A program made the translations under genes and the position numbers. DNA of 64,000 nucleotides from Nocardioides sp. TRM66260-LWL (GTDB lineage: Bacteria; Actinomycetota; Actinomycetes; Propionibacteriales; Nocardioidaceae), in assembly GCF_020075545.1 (NCBI RefSeq), contig NZ_JAIQZK010000001.1, forward strand, positions 1,271,600-1,335,599, written 5' to 3'. This document shows, piece after piece, positions 15,481 to 23,603 of the stretch. A model generated the notes under the pieces. It saw only the letters and a list, made by a program, of their open reading frames with translations. It searched no databases and had not been told where the DNA came from. Every line of letters begins with the position of its first letter. Positions within the stretch are counted from its first letter, which is position 1.

Positions 15481-16406
15481 GGGCGATCGTCGTCGAGCGG
15501 TTCGGCGGCCCCGAGGTGCTGCGGATCGCCGAGATCGACGAGCCGCGTCCCGGGCCCGGCCAGGTCCGGATCCGGGTGCGGGCGGCCGGCGTCAACCCGC
15601 TCGACTGGAAGATCCGCAGCGGGCACGCGCCGTTCCCGATCACGCTCCCCCACGTCGGCGGGCTCGAGGTCGCGGGGGTCGTGGACGAGGTGGGCGAGGG
15701 CGTGGGGTCCGTCTCGATCGGCGACGAGGTCCTGGGCCTATCCGTCGAGGGGTTCGCCGAGCACGCCGTGCTGACGACCTTCGCGCCCAAGCCCGCCGGG
15801 CTGTCCTGGATCGCCGCGGCAGCGCTGCCGGTGGCCGGCGAGACCGCCACGCGCGTGCTGGGGCAGCTCGGGGTCACCCCCACGGACACGCTCCTCGTCC
15901 ACGGGGCGGCCGGCAGTGCGGGGGCCGCCGCCGCCCAGCTCGCCGTCGCCGCCGGGGCGACGGTCGTCGGCACCGTACGGCGTCCCGAGCAGCTCGCCCT
16001 GCTCGAGCGGTGGGGAGTCGTGCCCGTCCTGGCCGACGAGCGCCTGGTCGAGCGGGTCCGGGAGGCCGCGCCGCACGGCGTCGACCTAGCGCTGGACTGC
16101 GCGGGGTCCGGTGCGCTCGGCGACCTCGTCGAGCTCACCGGGAGCGCCGCACGCGTGGTCACGATCGCCGATCCGAGCGCGGCCGAACACGGCGTCCGGT
16201 TCAGCGCCGGAGGCGGGACGCCCCGGGCCGAGGACCTGGCCCGGGTGGCCGACCTCGTCGTCGCCGGCCGCTTCGAGCTCCTGCTCGGCCGCACCTATCC
16301 GTACGAGCGGGCGGGCGAGGCCCAGATCGCGAGCCGAGCCGGCGCGACCGACGGCAAGCTCGTGCTCGTCCCCGACGAGCACGAGGCCACGGGACCGCGG
16401 CCGTAA
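15477..16406 (+). CDS. Zinc-independent MDR-family NADP-dependent oxidoreductase (quinone reductase type)
   Basis: A 309-residue medium-chain reductase. It begins MRAIVVERFGGPEVLRIAEI as quinone oxidoreductases do, and has GVNPLDWKIRSG near 43, the cofactor loop VHGAAGSAGAAAAQLAVAAGATVVGT near 144 (A-x-x-G-x-x-G), and the end GKLVLVP. The zinc-binding cysteines of alcohol dehydrogenases are absent. It is co-translated with the upstream esterase. Together they could open and reduce an electrophilic ester or carbonyl compound (inference). Confidence 0.9.
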   Translation: MRAIVVERFGGPEVLRIAEIDEPRPGPGQVRIRVRAAGVNPLDWKIRSGHAPFPITLPHVGGLEVAGVVDEVGEGVGSVSIGDEVLGLSVEGFAEHAVLTTFAPKPAGLSWIAAAALPVAGETATRVLGQLGVTPTDTLLVHGAAGSAGAAAAQLAVAAGATVVGTVRRPEQLALLERWGVVPVLADERLVERVREAAPHGVDLALDCAGSGALGDLVELTGSAARVVTIADPSAAEHGVRFSAGGGTPRAEDLARVADLVVAGRFELLLGRTYPYERAGEAQIASRAGATDGKLVLVPDEHEATGPRP

Positions 16407-16478
16407 CGCACTCGGGTAGAACTCGTTCCACCTGCGAGGCCGGACGACGTCGTCCGACCAGGCCCCCAGGAGACGAGC

Positions 16479-18785
16479 ATGGCCCTCCCCCGTCGCCGGC
16501 CCGCACAGGCGCTGGCACTCCTCACCGCCGTCGCCGCCGCCGCGGCCGGATCGCTCGTGGCGCACGACGTCGGGCCGGCCGATGCCGCGACATCCAGCGC
16601 GGCCGCTGGAGCGCGGGCCGGCGCACCCGGATCGCCGTGCGCCGACCCACGCGGACGGCCCTGGTGCGACGGCCGCCTGGCCCCCGACACCCGCGCGGGG
16701 CTGCTCCTCGCCGCCATGACGAGCGACGAGCGGATCTCCCTGCTCGCCGGCGACGAGCTGACCGGCGTGTCGGGCCAGGAGGGCACCCACACCGGCACCA
16801 GCGACGGCATCGAGCGTCTCGGCATCCCGACCCTGCGGTTCTCCGACGGACCGGTCGGGCCCCGGCAGGGACGCTCGACCCAGATGCCGTCGCCGATCGG
16901 CATCGCGGCGTCCTTCGACCGCGCGGCGGCTCGGCTCGACGGCGCCACGATCGGCACCGAGGCCCGGCTCAAGGGCAACGACGTGGTGTTCGCGCCGGGC
17001 GTCAACATGGGGCGCACGCCGCTCAACGGACGCACCTTCGAGTACCTCGGGGAGGACCCGTACCTGGCCGGACGCCTGGCGGCGTCCTTCGTGCGGGGCA
17101 TGCAGGCGCAGGGCGTGATCAGCAACGTCAAGCACTTCGCGGTCAACAACCAGGAGGGCCAGGGGACGCAGGTCCCCGGAGCGCCCATCGGCGCGGGCAT
17201 CGACGGCTCCCGCATGCTCGTCGACGCGCGCGTGGACGAGCGGACGCTGCGCGAGATCTACCTGCCGGCCTTCGAGGCGGCCGTCCGCGACGGTGGCGCC
17301 GGGACGGTGATGTGCGCGTACAACCGGGTCAACGGCCAGTACGCCTGCGAGAACCAGCACCTGCTGAACGAGGTGCTGAAGGGCGAGTGGGGCTTCGAGG
17401 GGCTCGTGCTCACCGACTACGGCGCGGCCAAGAACCCGGTCGCCTCGTTGAACAACGGGCTCGACCTCGACATCTGGCCCGGCCTGGTGCTCAACCCGAC
17501 CGCGGTCGACCTCGCCCTGGCCACCTCCCAGGTCAGCAGCACGACGATCGACGAGCACGTCCGACGCATCCTGCGCACCATGTTCGCCTTCGGCGTCTTC
17601 GACCGGGCTCCGTACGTCGACGACGCCTCGCGCATCCCGGCCGCCCGGCACCACGCGCGAGCCGCGGCGCTGGAGATCGCCGGCTCGGTGCTGCTGAGGA
17701 ACCGCGCGCCGGCCGGCGCCTCCCGTCCGCTCCTCCCCCTGCGTGAGCGGTCGGTGCGCACCCTTGCGGTGATCGGACCCGAGGCGGCGGTGAACAAGAC
17801 CGGCGGCGGATCGTCCGACGTCGCCCCGCTGCGTCAGGTGACGCCCCTGGACGGGCTGCGCGCGCGGCTCGGCGCCGACCGCGTGGTCTACGACGACGGC
17901 TCCGACGCAGCTCGGGCGGCGAGCGTGGCGCGTGCCGCCGACGCCGCCGTGGTCGTCGTCGGCGACGACATGACCGAGGGCGTGGACAAGTCGGCGCCCA
18001 CGCTCGACGCCGACCAGACCGACGGCGTCGACCGCGACGCCCTGGTGCGCGCCGTCGGCGCCGCCCAGCCGCGCACCGTGGCGGTGCTCCAGACCGGTGG
18101 CCCGGTGCTGACGCCCTTCCGCGGCGCCGTCCCGGCGATCCTGGAGATGTGGTACCCGGGTCAGAACGCGGGCACCGCGCTGGCCCGCATGCTGTTCGGC
18201 GACGCCGAGCCGGGCGGTCGGCTGCCGATGACCTTCCCCGGCGCGGCCACCGATCTCGTCGCGGCCGGCGATCGGGAGGCGTATCCGGGGGTCGCGGGGA
18301 CCGTCACGTACAGGGAGGGCGTCCTGATCGGCTACCGGCACTACGACGCACGTCGGCTGCGGCCCGCCTACCCGTTCGGCCACGGCCTGGGCTACACCCG
18401 ATTCCGGTTCTCCCGGCCGATCGTGCGGCCGGCGTCCGGCGACGGCGTGGCGACGGCGCGGTTCCGCGTCACGAACATCGGCTCCCGCGCGGGCTCGGCG
18501 GTGCCGCAGCTGTACGTCGGCATGCCGACCCCCGCGCGCGGGGTCGTGCAGCCGCCGCGTCAGCTCAAGGCGTTCACCAAGGTGCGGCTGGCCCCCGGCG
18601 CCTCCCGGGTGGTGACCCTGCGTCTGGACCGACGCTCCCTCTCCTACTGGAGCACCGCTGCCGACGCCTGGCGGATCGCGCCGGGCTGCTACCGCCTCGA
18701 CCTGGGTCGTTCCTCGCGCGACCTGGTGCACCGGACGATCGTCGGCTGGCGGCGCGAGTGCGGCGGCGCGCTCCGGCTGCGCTAG
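16479..18785 (+). CDS. Secreted glycoside hydrolase family 3 beta-glycosidase
   Basis: A 768-residue exported enzyme releasing sugars from beta-glycosides. The ATG at 16479 follows CAGGAG. A Sec signal ends near residue 36 (ADAATSS). The GH3 N-terminal barrel runs from about 60 to 330, with VKHFAVNNQ and the nucleophile Asp313 in LVLTDYGA (Y replaces the commoner W). The second domain (about 370-600) has KTGGGSSDV and GVDKSAPTLD; a fibronectin-III-like C-terminal domain follows after YPFGHGLGYTRF. The full length matches the family. It stands alone and ends at a strong hairpin shared with the convergent gene. Confidence 0.93.
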   Translation: MALPRRRPAQALALLTAVAAAAAGSLVAHDVGPADAATSSAAAGARAGAPGSPCADPRGRPWCDGRLAPDTRAGLLLAAMTSDERISLLAGDELTGVSGQEGTHTGTSDGIERLGIPTLRFSDGPVGPRQGRSTQMPSPIGIAASFDRAAARLDGATIGTEARLKGNDVVFAPGVNMGRTPLNGRTFEYLGEDPYLAGRLAASFVRGMQAQGVISNVKHFAVNNQEGQGTQVPGAPIGAGIDGSRMLVDARVDERTLREIYLPAFEAAVRDGGAGTVMCAYNRVNGQYACENQHLLNEVLKGEWGFEGLVLTDYGAAKNPVASLNNGLDLDIWPGLVLNPTAVDLALATSQVSSTTIDEHVRRILRTMFAFGVFDRAPYVDDASRIPAARHHARAAALEIAGSVLLRNRAPAGASRPLLPLRERSVRTLAVIGPEAAVNKTGGGSSDVAPLRQVTPLDGLRARLGADRVVYDDGSDAARAASVARAADAAVVVVGDDMTEGVDKSAPTLDADQTDGVDRDALVRAVGAAQPRTVAVLQTGGPVLTPFRGAVPAILEMWYPGQNAGTALARMLFGDAEPGGRLPMTFPGAATDLVAAGDREAYPGVAGTVTYREGVLIGYRHYDARRLRPAYPFGHGLGYTRFRFSRPIVRPASGDGVATARFRVTNIGSRAGSAVPQLYVGMPTPARGVVQPPRQLKAFTKVRLAPGASRVVTLRLDRRSLSYWSTAADAWRIAPGCYRLDLGRSSRDLVHRTIVGWRRECGGALRLR

Positions 18786-18799
18786 GTCCCGGGACGCAC

Positions 18800-18830
18800 G
18801 AGGGCGCCGACGCAGCGCGTCGACGCCCTC
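18800..18830. terminator. Bidirectional terminator between GH3 gene and secreted paralog 1
   Basis: Arms 18800-18813 and 18817-18830 make a 14-bp stem with one G-U pair and a 3-base loop. It lies between two convergent genes and has no clear U run. Confidence 0.75.
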
Positions 18831-18854
18831 GGGGTCAGGCCGGGTGAGCGGCTC

Positions 18855-19472
18855 TCAGAGGAGCACCCACGGGCTGAGTGCCGGTGTGGTCGACGCGGCG
18901 CGGTCGCGCAGGACGTCGTCGCGACCGCTCTGGTCCCCCTCGCCGCTCTCGCGGTAGTAGACCTGCGCCACGACGCCCGCGCGCACCTTCCACGGCCGGC
19001 CCAGGCAGCGGGTCGGCACCTGGGCGATCACGCCCGACGACGTCCGCGACACGACGATGCCGTCGCAGGAGACGCGGTAGCCGTTGCGCGTGACGCCGAT
19101 GAACGGCTTGGACGGGTCCTCCGCGCCCGTGCTGACCGAGCGCGTCAGGTCGAAGCGGTCGCCCTTCGAGGTGACGATGCGCGCGTGCCAGTTGTCGTCG
19201 ATGCCGCCGTAGGCGCGGGCGGCGGTGGCGACGGTGACCTTGTACCGGGTGTGCTGGATCGTCAGGTTGGTCAGGTCGGGGTTGCGCTGGCCGGGGTCGA
19301 CGCGGGTGCGCGTGCCCTGGGCCGCCGTGTCGCTGGTGACGGTGACGTCGCCGGTGGCGTCGCGGTGACGGTAGGCGTCGGCGTGCGCCGTGACGGTGCC
19401 GGCGGCGAGCAGGGCGAGAGTGGCGGTGGCCGCAGCGGCGCGGCCCAGTGTCCGAGTGGTCCGAGAGCTCAT
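18855..19472 (-). CDS. Secreted protein of unknown function, DATGDV-type paralog 1
   Basis: A 205-residue exported protein. The signal peptide spans about residues 1-32 (RAAAATATLALLAAGTVTAHA). The mature part opens YRHRDATGDVTV, then has beta-rich stretches including NLTIQHTRYKV, CDGIVVSRTSSGVIAQVPTRCLG and WKVRAGVVAQV. Two cysteines could form a disulphide. The same order of motifs (DATGDV, LTVQHT, CEGLSVVPTRSGIVATVPRRCVG) occurs in the protein at 40920-41516. I do not know the family; a beta-sandwich surface protein is likely. Confidence 0.75.
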   Translation of the reverse strand: MSSRTTRTLGRAAAATATLALLAAGTVTAHADAYRHRDATGDVTVTSDTAAQGTRTRVDPGQRNPDLTNLTIQHTRYKVTVATAARAYGGIDDNWHARIVTSKGDRFDLTRSVSTGAEDPSKPFIGVTRNGYRVSCDGIVVSRTSSGVIAQVPTRCLGRPWKVRAGVVAQVYYRESGEGDQSGRDDVLRDRAASTTPALSPWVLL

Positions 19473-19583
19473 GCCTCGACCCTCGCACGCCGGCCGCGGA
19501 GGCGCGAGCCCCGCGACGGGGTGTCCGTGCCTCGTCACCGCGTCCGAGCACCGACTCGGGCCGTCGGCGGGCCGAGACCACAG

Positions 19584-19599
19584 AACCCCCCGGGGGGTT
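19584..19599. promoter_or_regulatory. CsoR/CstR-type operator upstream of the DUF302-repressor pair
   Basis: AACCCCCCGGGGGGTT is a perfect 16-bp palindrome followed directly by TATACAG, a good -10 box. C/G tracts flanked by A/T are what CsoR-family tetramers bind, so autoregulation is likely. Confidence 0.75.
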
Positions 19600-19659
19600 A
19601 TACAGTCGGTATCACGTCGCGCCGAGGAGCCGACGCACCGACCAGCGAGAGGCAGCCGC

Positions 19660-20079
19660 ATGAGCACCTACACGCTCTCCGTCACCCTGGAGCGTCCCTA
19701 CGACGAGACGGTGGCGGCCGTGCGCGACGAGCTGGCGCGGGCCGGCTTCGGCGTCATCACCGAGATCGACCTCGCCGCGACGTTCAAGGCCAAGCTCGAC
19801 GTCGACGTCGCGCCGCACCTGATCCTCGGCGCCTGCCGTCCCCAGCTCGCCCACCAGGCGCTGGCCGCCGATCCGTCGGTCGCCGCGATGCTGCCGTGCA
19901 ACGTCGTGGTCCGCTCCGCGGGCGAGGCGAGCACGGTCGTCGAGGCGTTCGACCCCGCGATGATGCCGCGCCTGCTCGACGAGCCGTCCGACGCCCTGCG
20001 CGCCGTGGCCGACGACGCCCGCGGTCGCCTCCAGGACGCCCTCGCGGGCCTCACGTCGGTGGGCGGAGGGCAGGCCTGA
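19660..20079 (+). CDS. DUF302 domain protein
   Basis: A 139-residue cytoplasmic protein. YTLSVTLERPYDETVAAVRDELARAGFGVITEIDL is the standard DUF302 opening, and VDVAPHLILGACRPQLAHQAL the middle part with the conserved L-G-x-C-x-P turn, including a cysteine. The function of DUF302 is unknown; members often accompany thiol and metal homeostasis genes. The start has AGAGG upstream. It is coupled to the repressor gene by TGATG. The G-tract operator in front suggests induction by metal or sulfur stress. Confidence 0.88.
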   Translation: MSTYTLSVTLERPYDETVAAVRDELARAGFGVITEIDLAATFKAKLDVDVAPHLILGACRPQLAHQALAADPSVAAMLPCNVVVRSAGEASTVVEAFDPAMMPRLLDEPSDALRAVADDARGRLQDALAGLTSVGGGQA

Positions 20080-20345
20080 TGGACCTCGAGCCGACGGAGA
20101 TCAAGGCCATCATCACCCGCATGAAGCGGGCCAACGGCCACCTCGCCAGCGTCATCCGGATGATGGAGGAGGGCTCGGACTGCGAGTCGGTCCTCACCCA
20201 GCTCGCGGCCGTCAACAAGGCGCTCTCGCGCGCGGGCTACGCCATCGTCGCGACCGGGCTCCAGCAGTGCCTGGCCACCTCCGAGGACGGGCTCGACGGC
20301 GTGGACGTGAAGAAGATGGAGAAGCTCTTCCTGGCCCTCGCCTGA
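20079..20345 (+). CDS. CsoR/CstR-family repressor
   Basis: An 88-residue all-helical repressor of the CsoR/FrmR/RcnR family (IKAIITRMKRANGHLASVIRMMEEGSDCESVLTQLAAVNKALSRAG). Cys38 is the conserved helix-2 cysteine and the second cysteine stands in GLQQCLA. The histidine that copper-sensing CsoR places four residues before it is a glycine here, so copper binding by the C-H-C site is unlikely; a CstR-like thiol/persulfide sensor fits better (inference). It overlaps DUF302 by one base and ends before a short GC hairpin. Confidence 0.85.
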   Translation: MDLEPTEIKAIITRMKRANGHLASVIRMMEEGSDCESVLTQLAAVNKALSRAGYAIVATGLQQCLATSEDGLDGVDVKKMEKLFLALA

Positions 20346-20350
20346 CCCAT

Positions 20351-20373
20351 CGGGGCCGGGGACGAAGGCCCCG
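20351..20373 (+). terminator. Hairpin after the repressor gene
   Basis: CGGGGCC and GGCCCCG pair across nine bases, starting six bases beyond the repressor stop. It has no U tract. Confidence 0.55.
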
Positions 20374-20382
20374 GAGCGCGTC

Positions 20383-20565
20383 TCACCGGCCCGGGCTCAG
20401 CAGCTCCTCGAGTCGTTCAGTGATCGCGTCGACCCCGTAGACGGTCTGCGCGGGACGATGGGCCGCGGACGCGAGGAGGCCCGGGTCGCGGACGACGACG
20501 TCCTCGCCGACTGCTGCTCGCGCGATCTCGAGCAGATCATCCAGGTCGAGGTGCTCGACCCTCAC
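20383..20565 (-). pseudogene. Truncated Doc-type (death-on-curing) toxin
   Basis: Sixty residues that match only the N-terminal third of Doc/Fic toxins: VEHLDLDDLLEIARAAVGEDVVVRDPGLLASAAHRPAQTVYG is the usual Doc opening. The Fic catalytic motif H-x-F-x-(D/E)-G-N-K-R and its helices are absent; the frame leaves the family and stops after ITERLEELLSPGR. It cannot transfer AMP or phosphate. It is coupled to the antitoxin gene by GTGA. Deletion of the catalytic part is the likely cause; no remnant of the rest is visible before the repressor gene. Confidence 0.75.
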
Positions 20566-20753
20566 TCGCCGAGCCGGTCGAGGAGCGAGCGGTCCTCGGA
20601 GACGATGCGGGCCAGCAGGGCATCACGACGCCGAGTGCGCTCCTGAGCGGCTCGGGTGGCGGCCTCCACGATGAAGGCGTGCTTGCTCACCCCCTCGCAC
20701 TCGGCGGCGGCGGAGATCAGCGCGTCGGTCTGCGCGTCGAGTCGGAGCGTCAT
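20562..20753 (-). CDS. Antitoxin of the broken Doc module (ribbon-helix-helix-like)
   Basis: A 63-residue protein, MTLRLDAQTDALISAAAECEG, followed by VSKHAFIVEAATRAAQERTRRRDALL. The first strand plus helix fits the ribbon-helix-helix fold and the acidic-basic tail is where Doc antitoxins bind the toxin. The start is ATG 20753, the family-like position. The gene itself is intact although its toxin is truncated, so it may now act as a stray DNA-binding protein or neutralise other Doc toxins. Confidence 0.7.
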   Translation of the reverse strand: MTLRLDAQTDALISAAAECEGVSKHAFIVEAATRAAQERTRRRDALLARIVSEDRSLLDRLGE

Positions 20754-20954
20754 GGCCACGGCACGAAGATGCCTCGCGATACCGCGAGATGTCACCCAGC
20801 CACGCGAGACTCAGCCGCGGTCGCCGCTCCGTCTCACGGACGTGGATGTTGCTCGCGCATCCGCTCAGGCACGACGCACACGGACGCACCTCGGCGTTCG
20901 CCGACACGCCCTCGTCGCGAGCCGGATCCCGATCGTCGACCGGGGCCCAGGTCC

Positions 20955-21758
20955 TCAGCCGTAGGTGACCGTGAGCGTGCCGTCTGCAGCGGGATCGGGG
21001 CAGGTCGTCGGCACCGTGACGGTGCTCAGCCCCGTGCACGCCCCCGACAGCGTCGCGCGCGCGACGGTCTGGACGGCGAAGGTCGCGCCCGCGGGCAGGA
21101 CGACGTCGCTGAACCGTGGCGCGCGGGGCCCGTCGACCGTGGACGCCGCCGCCAGCGTGCGGGTGCGACCGTCGGGATCGACCAGCCAGACCTTGATCGG
21201 TCCGAAGGAGTTGTTCGCCTCGATCGTGATGGTCACGGTCGCCGACGGCCGGCAGCCGAGCGGCAGCGGGTAGTCGCCCTCGGAGGGCGATCCGAGCGGC
21301 ATCCGGACGACGGTGCCGGTGGCCGACGTGCCGAGGGAGCACGTGCTCCCCTCCACGGCCGGGCCGGTCGGGCCGATCGGTCCGGTCGCACCGTCCGCCC
21401 CCGCGGGTCCGGCAGGTCCGGCAGATCCGGTCGGACCCACGGCGCCCGTCGGCCCCGCGGGACCGACCGCTCCCGGCGCTCCGTCCACGCCGTCGACCCC
21501 GTCTGCTCCCGCAGGGCCCGCGGGGCCTGTCGGCCCGGCGGGGCCGGTGCGGCTCCAGCTCACCGTCCGCTCCGACGAGCGGCACCGCCCGGTCGGCGGC
21601 AGCCGCAAGGCGCCGGTCGACGAGCTCGCGCAGGCGGTGACGAAGGATGCTGGCGCCGCGCTGGTGGTGACGTACGAGAACCCGGCGCCCGCGGCGAGCG
21701 AGCCGGCGACGGCGCCGACGGCACCGGCCACGACGCTGGAGCGGAACTGGACGGACAC
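20955..21758 (-). CDS. Collagen-like exported protein
   Basis: A 267-residue protein with an N-terminal hydrophobic segment ([19 protein letters not shown]), then the linker [30 protein letters not shown] that commonly precedes collagen repeats in actinobacteria. About 20 uninterrupted Gly-x-y triplets follow (residues about 71-132; rich in GPA, GPT, GAD). The C-terminal 130 residues form a beta-rich globular domain with four cysteines (CSLGT, GCRPS, GACTG, TTCPD). The GTG at 21758 follows GAGGGG. It is a likely trimeric surface or secreted protein; the partner is unknown. Confidence 0.88.
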   Translation of the reverse strand: MSVQFRSSVVAGAVGAVAGSLAAGAGFSYVTTSAAPASFVTACASSSTGALRLPPTGRCRSSERTVSWSRTGPAGPTGPAGPAGADGVDGVDGAPGAVGPAGPTGAVGPTGSAGPAGPAGADGATGPIGPTGPAVEGSTCSLGTSATGTVVRMPLGSPSEGDYPLPLGCRPSATVTITIEANNSFGPIKVWLVDPDGRTRTLAAASTVDGPRAPRFSDVVLPAGATFAVQTVARATLSGACTGLSTVTVPTTCPDPAADGTLTVTYG

Positions 21759-21943
21759 GGCGCACCCCTCGGCTCGGCGAGGGAGGGCTCGAGGAGCGTA
21801 GGACGCGGCGCCGGGCGCTGCGCAAGACCGCGGCGGGCCGGGCTAGACCGGGCGCCGGGCCAGGAGATCGACGTCCGCCGACAGCGCAGCGAGGACGACC
21901 GTGACGCCCGGGGTCGCGCTGTCGGCGAGCGGGCCACGACCCG

Positions 21944-22720
21944 TCACTGCACCGGCAGCGTCACCGGCTTCGGCGGGGCGACGCCGACGGTCGACGCGAA
22001 CACCAGGTCCACCGTCTTCGCGCCGGCCGGCACCCGGGCCGGGACGACGAGGGTCGGCGTCGCCTGCTCCTCGATCCGGTAGGGCACCTCGGCGAGCGCC
22101 CGGGTGCCGTCCATGACGGTCAGGGTGCCGGCACAGCCGCCCGCGCCCGCGCCGCAGCTCACCTGCACCGACGTGCGTCCGTCCGGGCCGACGGTCAGCG
22201 CCGTGCTGAGCGGCTGCAGCACCGAGGGGTACGTGACGCCGGTGGGGGTGTCGTCGCCCGCGGGGTCGAAGCAGGCGTCGAACTCGGCCACGGGGTTGGT
22301 GACGGTGCGGCCCCGGACGTCCTCGATCGTGGCGAAGCCGACGAGCTTGCTCGGGCCGCTGACGGTGTAGCAGTCGTTGGCGTGCACGGCGACCTCGAAC
22401 TTGCCGTAGCCCTCGGGTGGCATCGGCACCGCCGGGTCCGACCAGCCGACCAGGCACACCCAGTCGGAGCCGGCCCCGACGTCGGGCACGTCCGGGCCGC
22501 CGCGCTCGCACATGGCGGTCGGGTGCAGCGACGCCGCGGTGAGGCCACGACGGCCCAGCAGCTCCGCCTGGGCGAGGTACCGGTTCGCGAACGCCGCGGG
22601 CAGCGACCGCTCGAGCCGAGCCCGGGTGACGGTGCTGCCGCCGCCGATCGCGGTGGCGACGGCTCCGGCGGCCCCGACGACGGCCAGGCAGAGAGCGAGG
22701 GTGATCAGGATGCGGCGCAT
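21944..22720 (-). CDS. Exported protein of the two-component/ABC operon, unknown function
   Basis: A 258-residue protein with an N-terminal signal or anchor (LITLALCLAVVGAAGAVATAIGGG). The mature part has six cysteines and reads CERGGPDVPDVGAGSDWVC, VHANDCYTVSGP and FDACFDPAG, ending in VPARVPAGAKTVDLVFAS. It starts one base after the stop of the ABC permease and is last in the five-gene operon. I do not recognise the family. Its place suggests that it is a sensed target, a binding protein or a protective factor for the exporter. Confidence 0.7.
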   Translation of the reverse strand: MRRILITLALCLAVVGAAGAVATAIGGGSTVTRARLERSLPAAFANRYLAQAELLGRRGLTAASLHPTAMCERGGPDVPDVGAGSDWVCLVGWSDPAVPMPPEGYGKFEVAVHANDCYTVSGPSKLVGFATIEDVRGRTVTNPVAEFDACFDPAGDDTPTGVTYPSVLQPLSTALTVGPDGRTSVQVSCGAGAGGCAGTLTVMDGTRALAEVPYRIEEQATPTLVVPARVPAGAKTVDLVFASTVGVAPPKPVTLPVQ

Positions 22721-22721
22721 G

Positions 22722-23603
22722 TCAGCCTCCGGTGACGTCGCGACGGCGGACGAGGACGTAGGCGATCGCGAGCGCGGCGGCGGCCCACACGGCGCTGACC
22801 ACGAGGCCCTCCACGAGCGGACCGGTGAAGCGCGGCGCGGTGAGCAGGCCGTGCCAGGCCTCGAAGGGCGTGGTCGGCAGCACTGTGCGCAGCCCTTGGA
22901 GGCTGCCGAGCGCGCCGACCAGCTGCATCACCAGGCCCAGCGCGGCAGGCGCGGCGATGCCGGCGGCGCTGCTGCGGGTGGCCACCGAGATCAGCACCGC
23001 CAGCGCGGTGAAGGCCAGCAGCGGTGGCAGCGTGCTCGCCCAGGCCGCAGCGACCAGCACGAGCGCCTGCCCGTCGCCGATCGTCTGGCCGCTGAGGCCG
23101 GTGAGCGGAGCGCCGCCGCCGAGCAGCACGGACGACGCGATCGTCGCGGCCCCGAGCACCGCGAGCACGACCACCGCGAAGCCGGTGGCCGCGAGCACCT
23201 TGGCCCAGAAGAGCGTCGAGCGGCCGGTCGAGCGGGTCAGCACCGTCTTCCACGTGCCGTGCTGGTCCTCGCTGGAGAAGACGTCGCCGGCGACGATGGA
23301 GGTCAGCAGCGGCAGGGCCCACTGGCCCGCGAAGCCGAGGATCAGCAGGGCCAGCGACCAGCCGGACGTCGTCGCGTAGCGGCCGAAGAGGGTGTCCTTC
23401 GGCGGCTGCGACTGCGCGGAGATCGCCAGCGCCACCGGCACCGGCACGACGAGTGCCGCGAGCAGCACGACGCGGACGCGGAGCTGCGCGACGAGCTTGC
23501 GCACCTCCCAGGCGAGCACGGCGCCGAGACCGGCGGCACGTCCGGCGGGCCCGTGCGCCGGGCTCGTGGCCACGGTCGGCGTGGGGGCGGGCAGGGTCGT
23601 CAT
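22722..23603 (-). CDS. ABC-2 type transporter permease
   Basis: A 293-residue membrane protein with about six transmembrane segments (VRVVLLAALVVPVPVAL, WSLALLILGFAG, AALAIAYVLV) and the loop DVFSSEDQHGTWKTVLTRSTGRS, typical of ABC-2 permeases (FSSEDQHGTWKTVL). It forms the membrane half of the exporter whose ATPase is encoded directly upstream with a four-base overlap. The substrate is unknown; lipid-targeting antibiotics or peptides are usual for systems linked to two-component genes. Confidence 0.9.
   Translation of the reverse strand: MTTLPAPTPTVATSPAHGPAGRAAGLGAVLAWEVRKLVAQLRVRVVLLAALVVPVPVALAISAQSQPPKDTLFGRYATTSGWSLALLILGFAGQWALPLLTSIVAGDVFSSEDQHGTWKTVLTRSTGRSTLFWAKVLAATGFAVVVLAVLGAATIASSVLLGGGAPLTGLSGQTIGDGQALVLVAAAWASTLPPLLAFTALAVLISVATRSSAAGIAAPAALGLVMQLVGALGSLQGLRTVLPTTPFEAWHGLLTAPRFTGPLVEGLVVSAVWAAAALAIAYVLVRRRDVTGG

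Noticed and set aside
21313..21801. A Pro/Gly/Ala-rich plus-strand frame with P-A-G repeats
   Set aside because: It mirrors the collagen-like gene on the other strand; complementing Gly-Pro codons gives Gly-Pro again. The minus-strand frame has the hydrophobic start and globular end.
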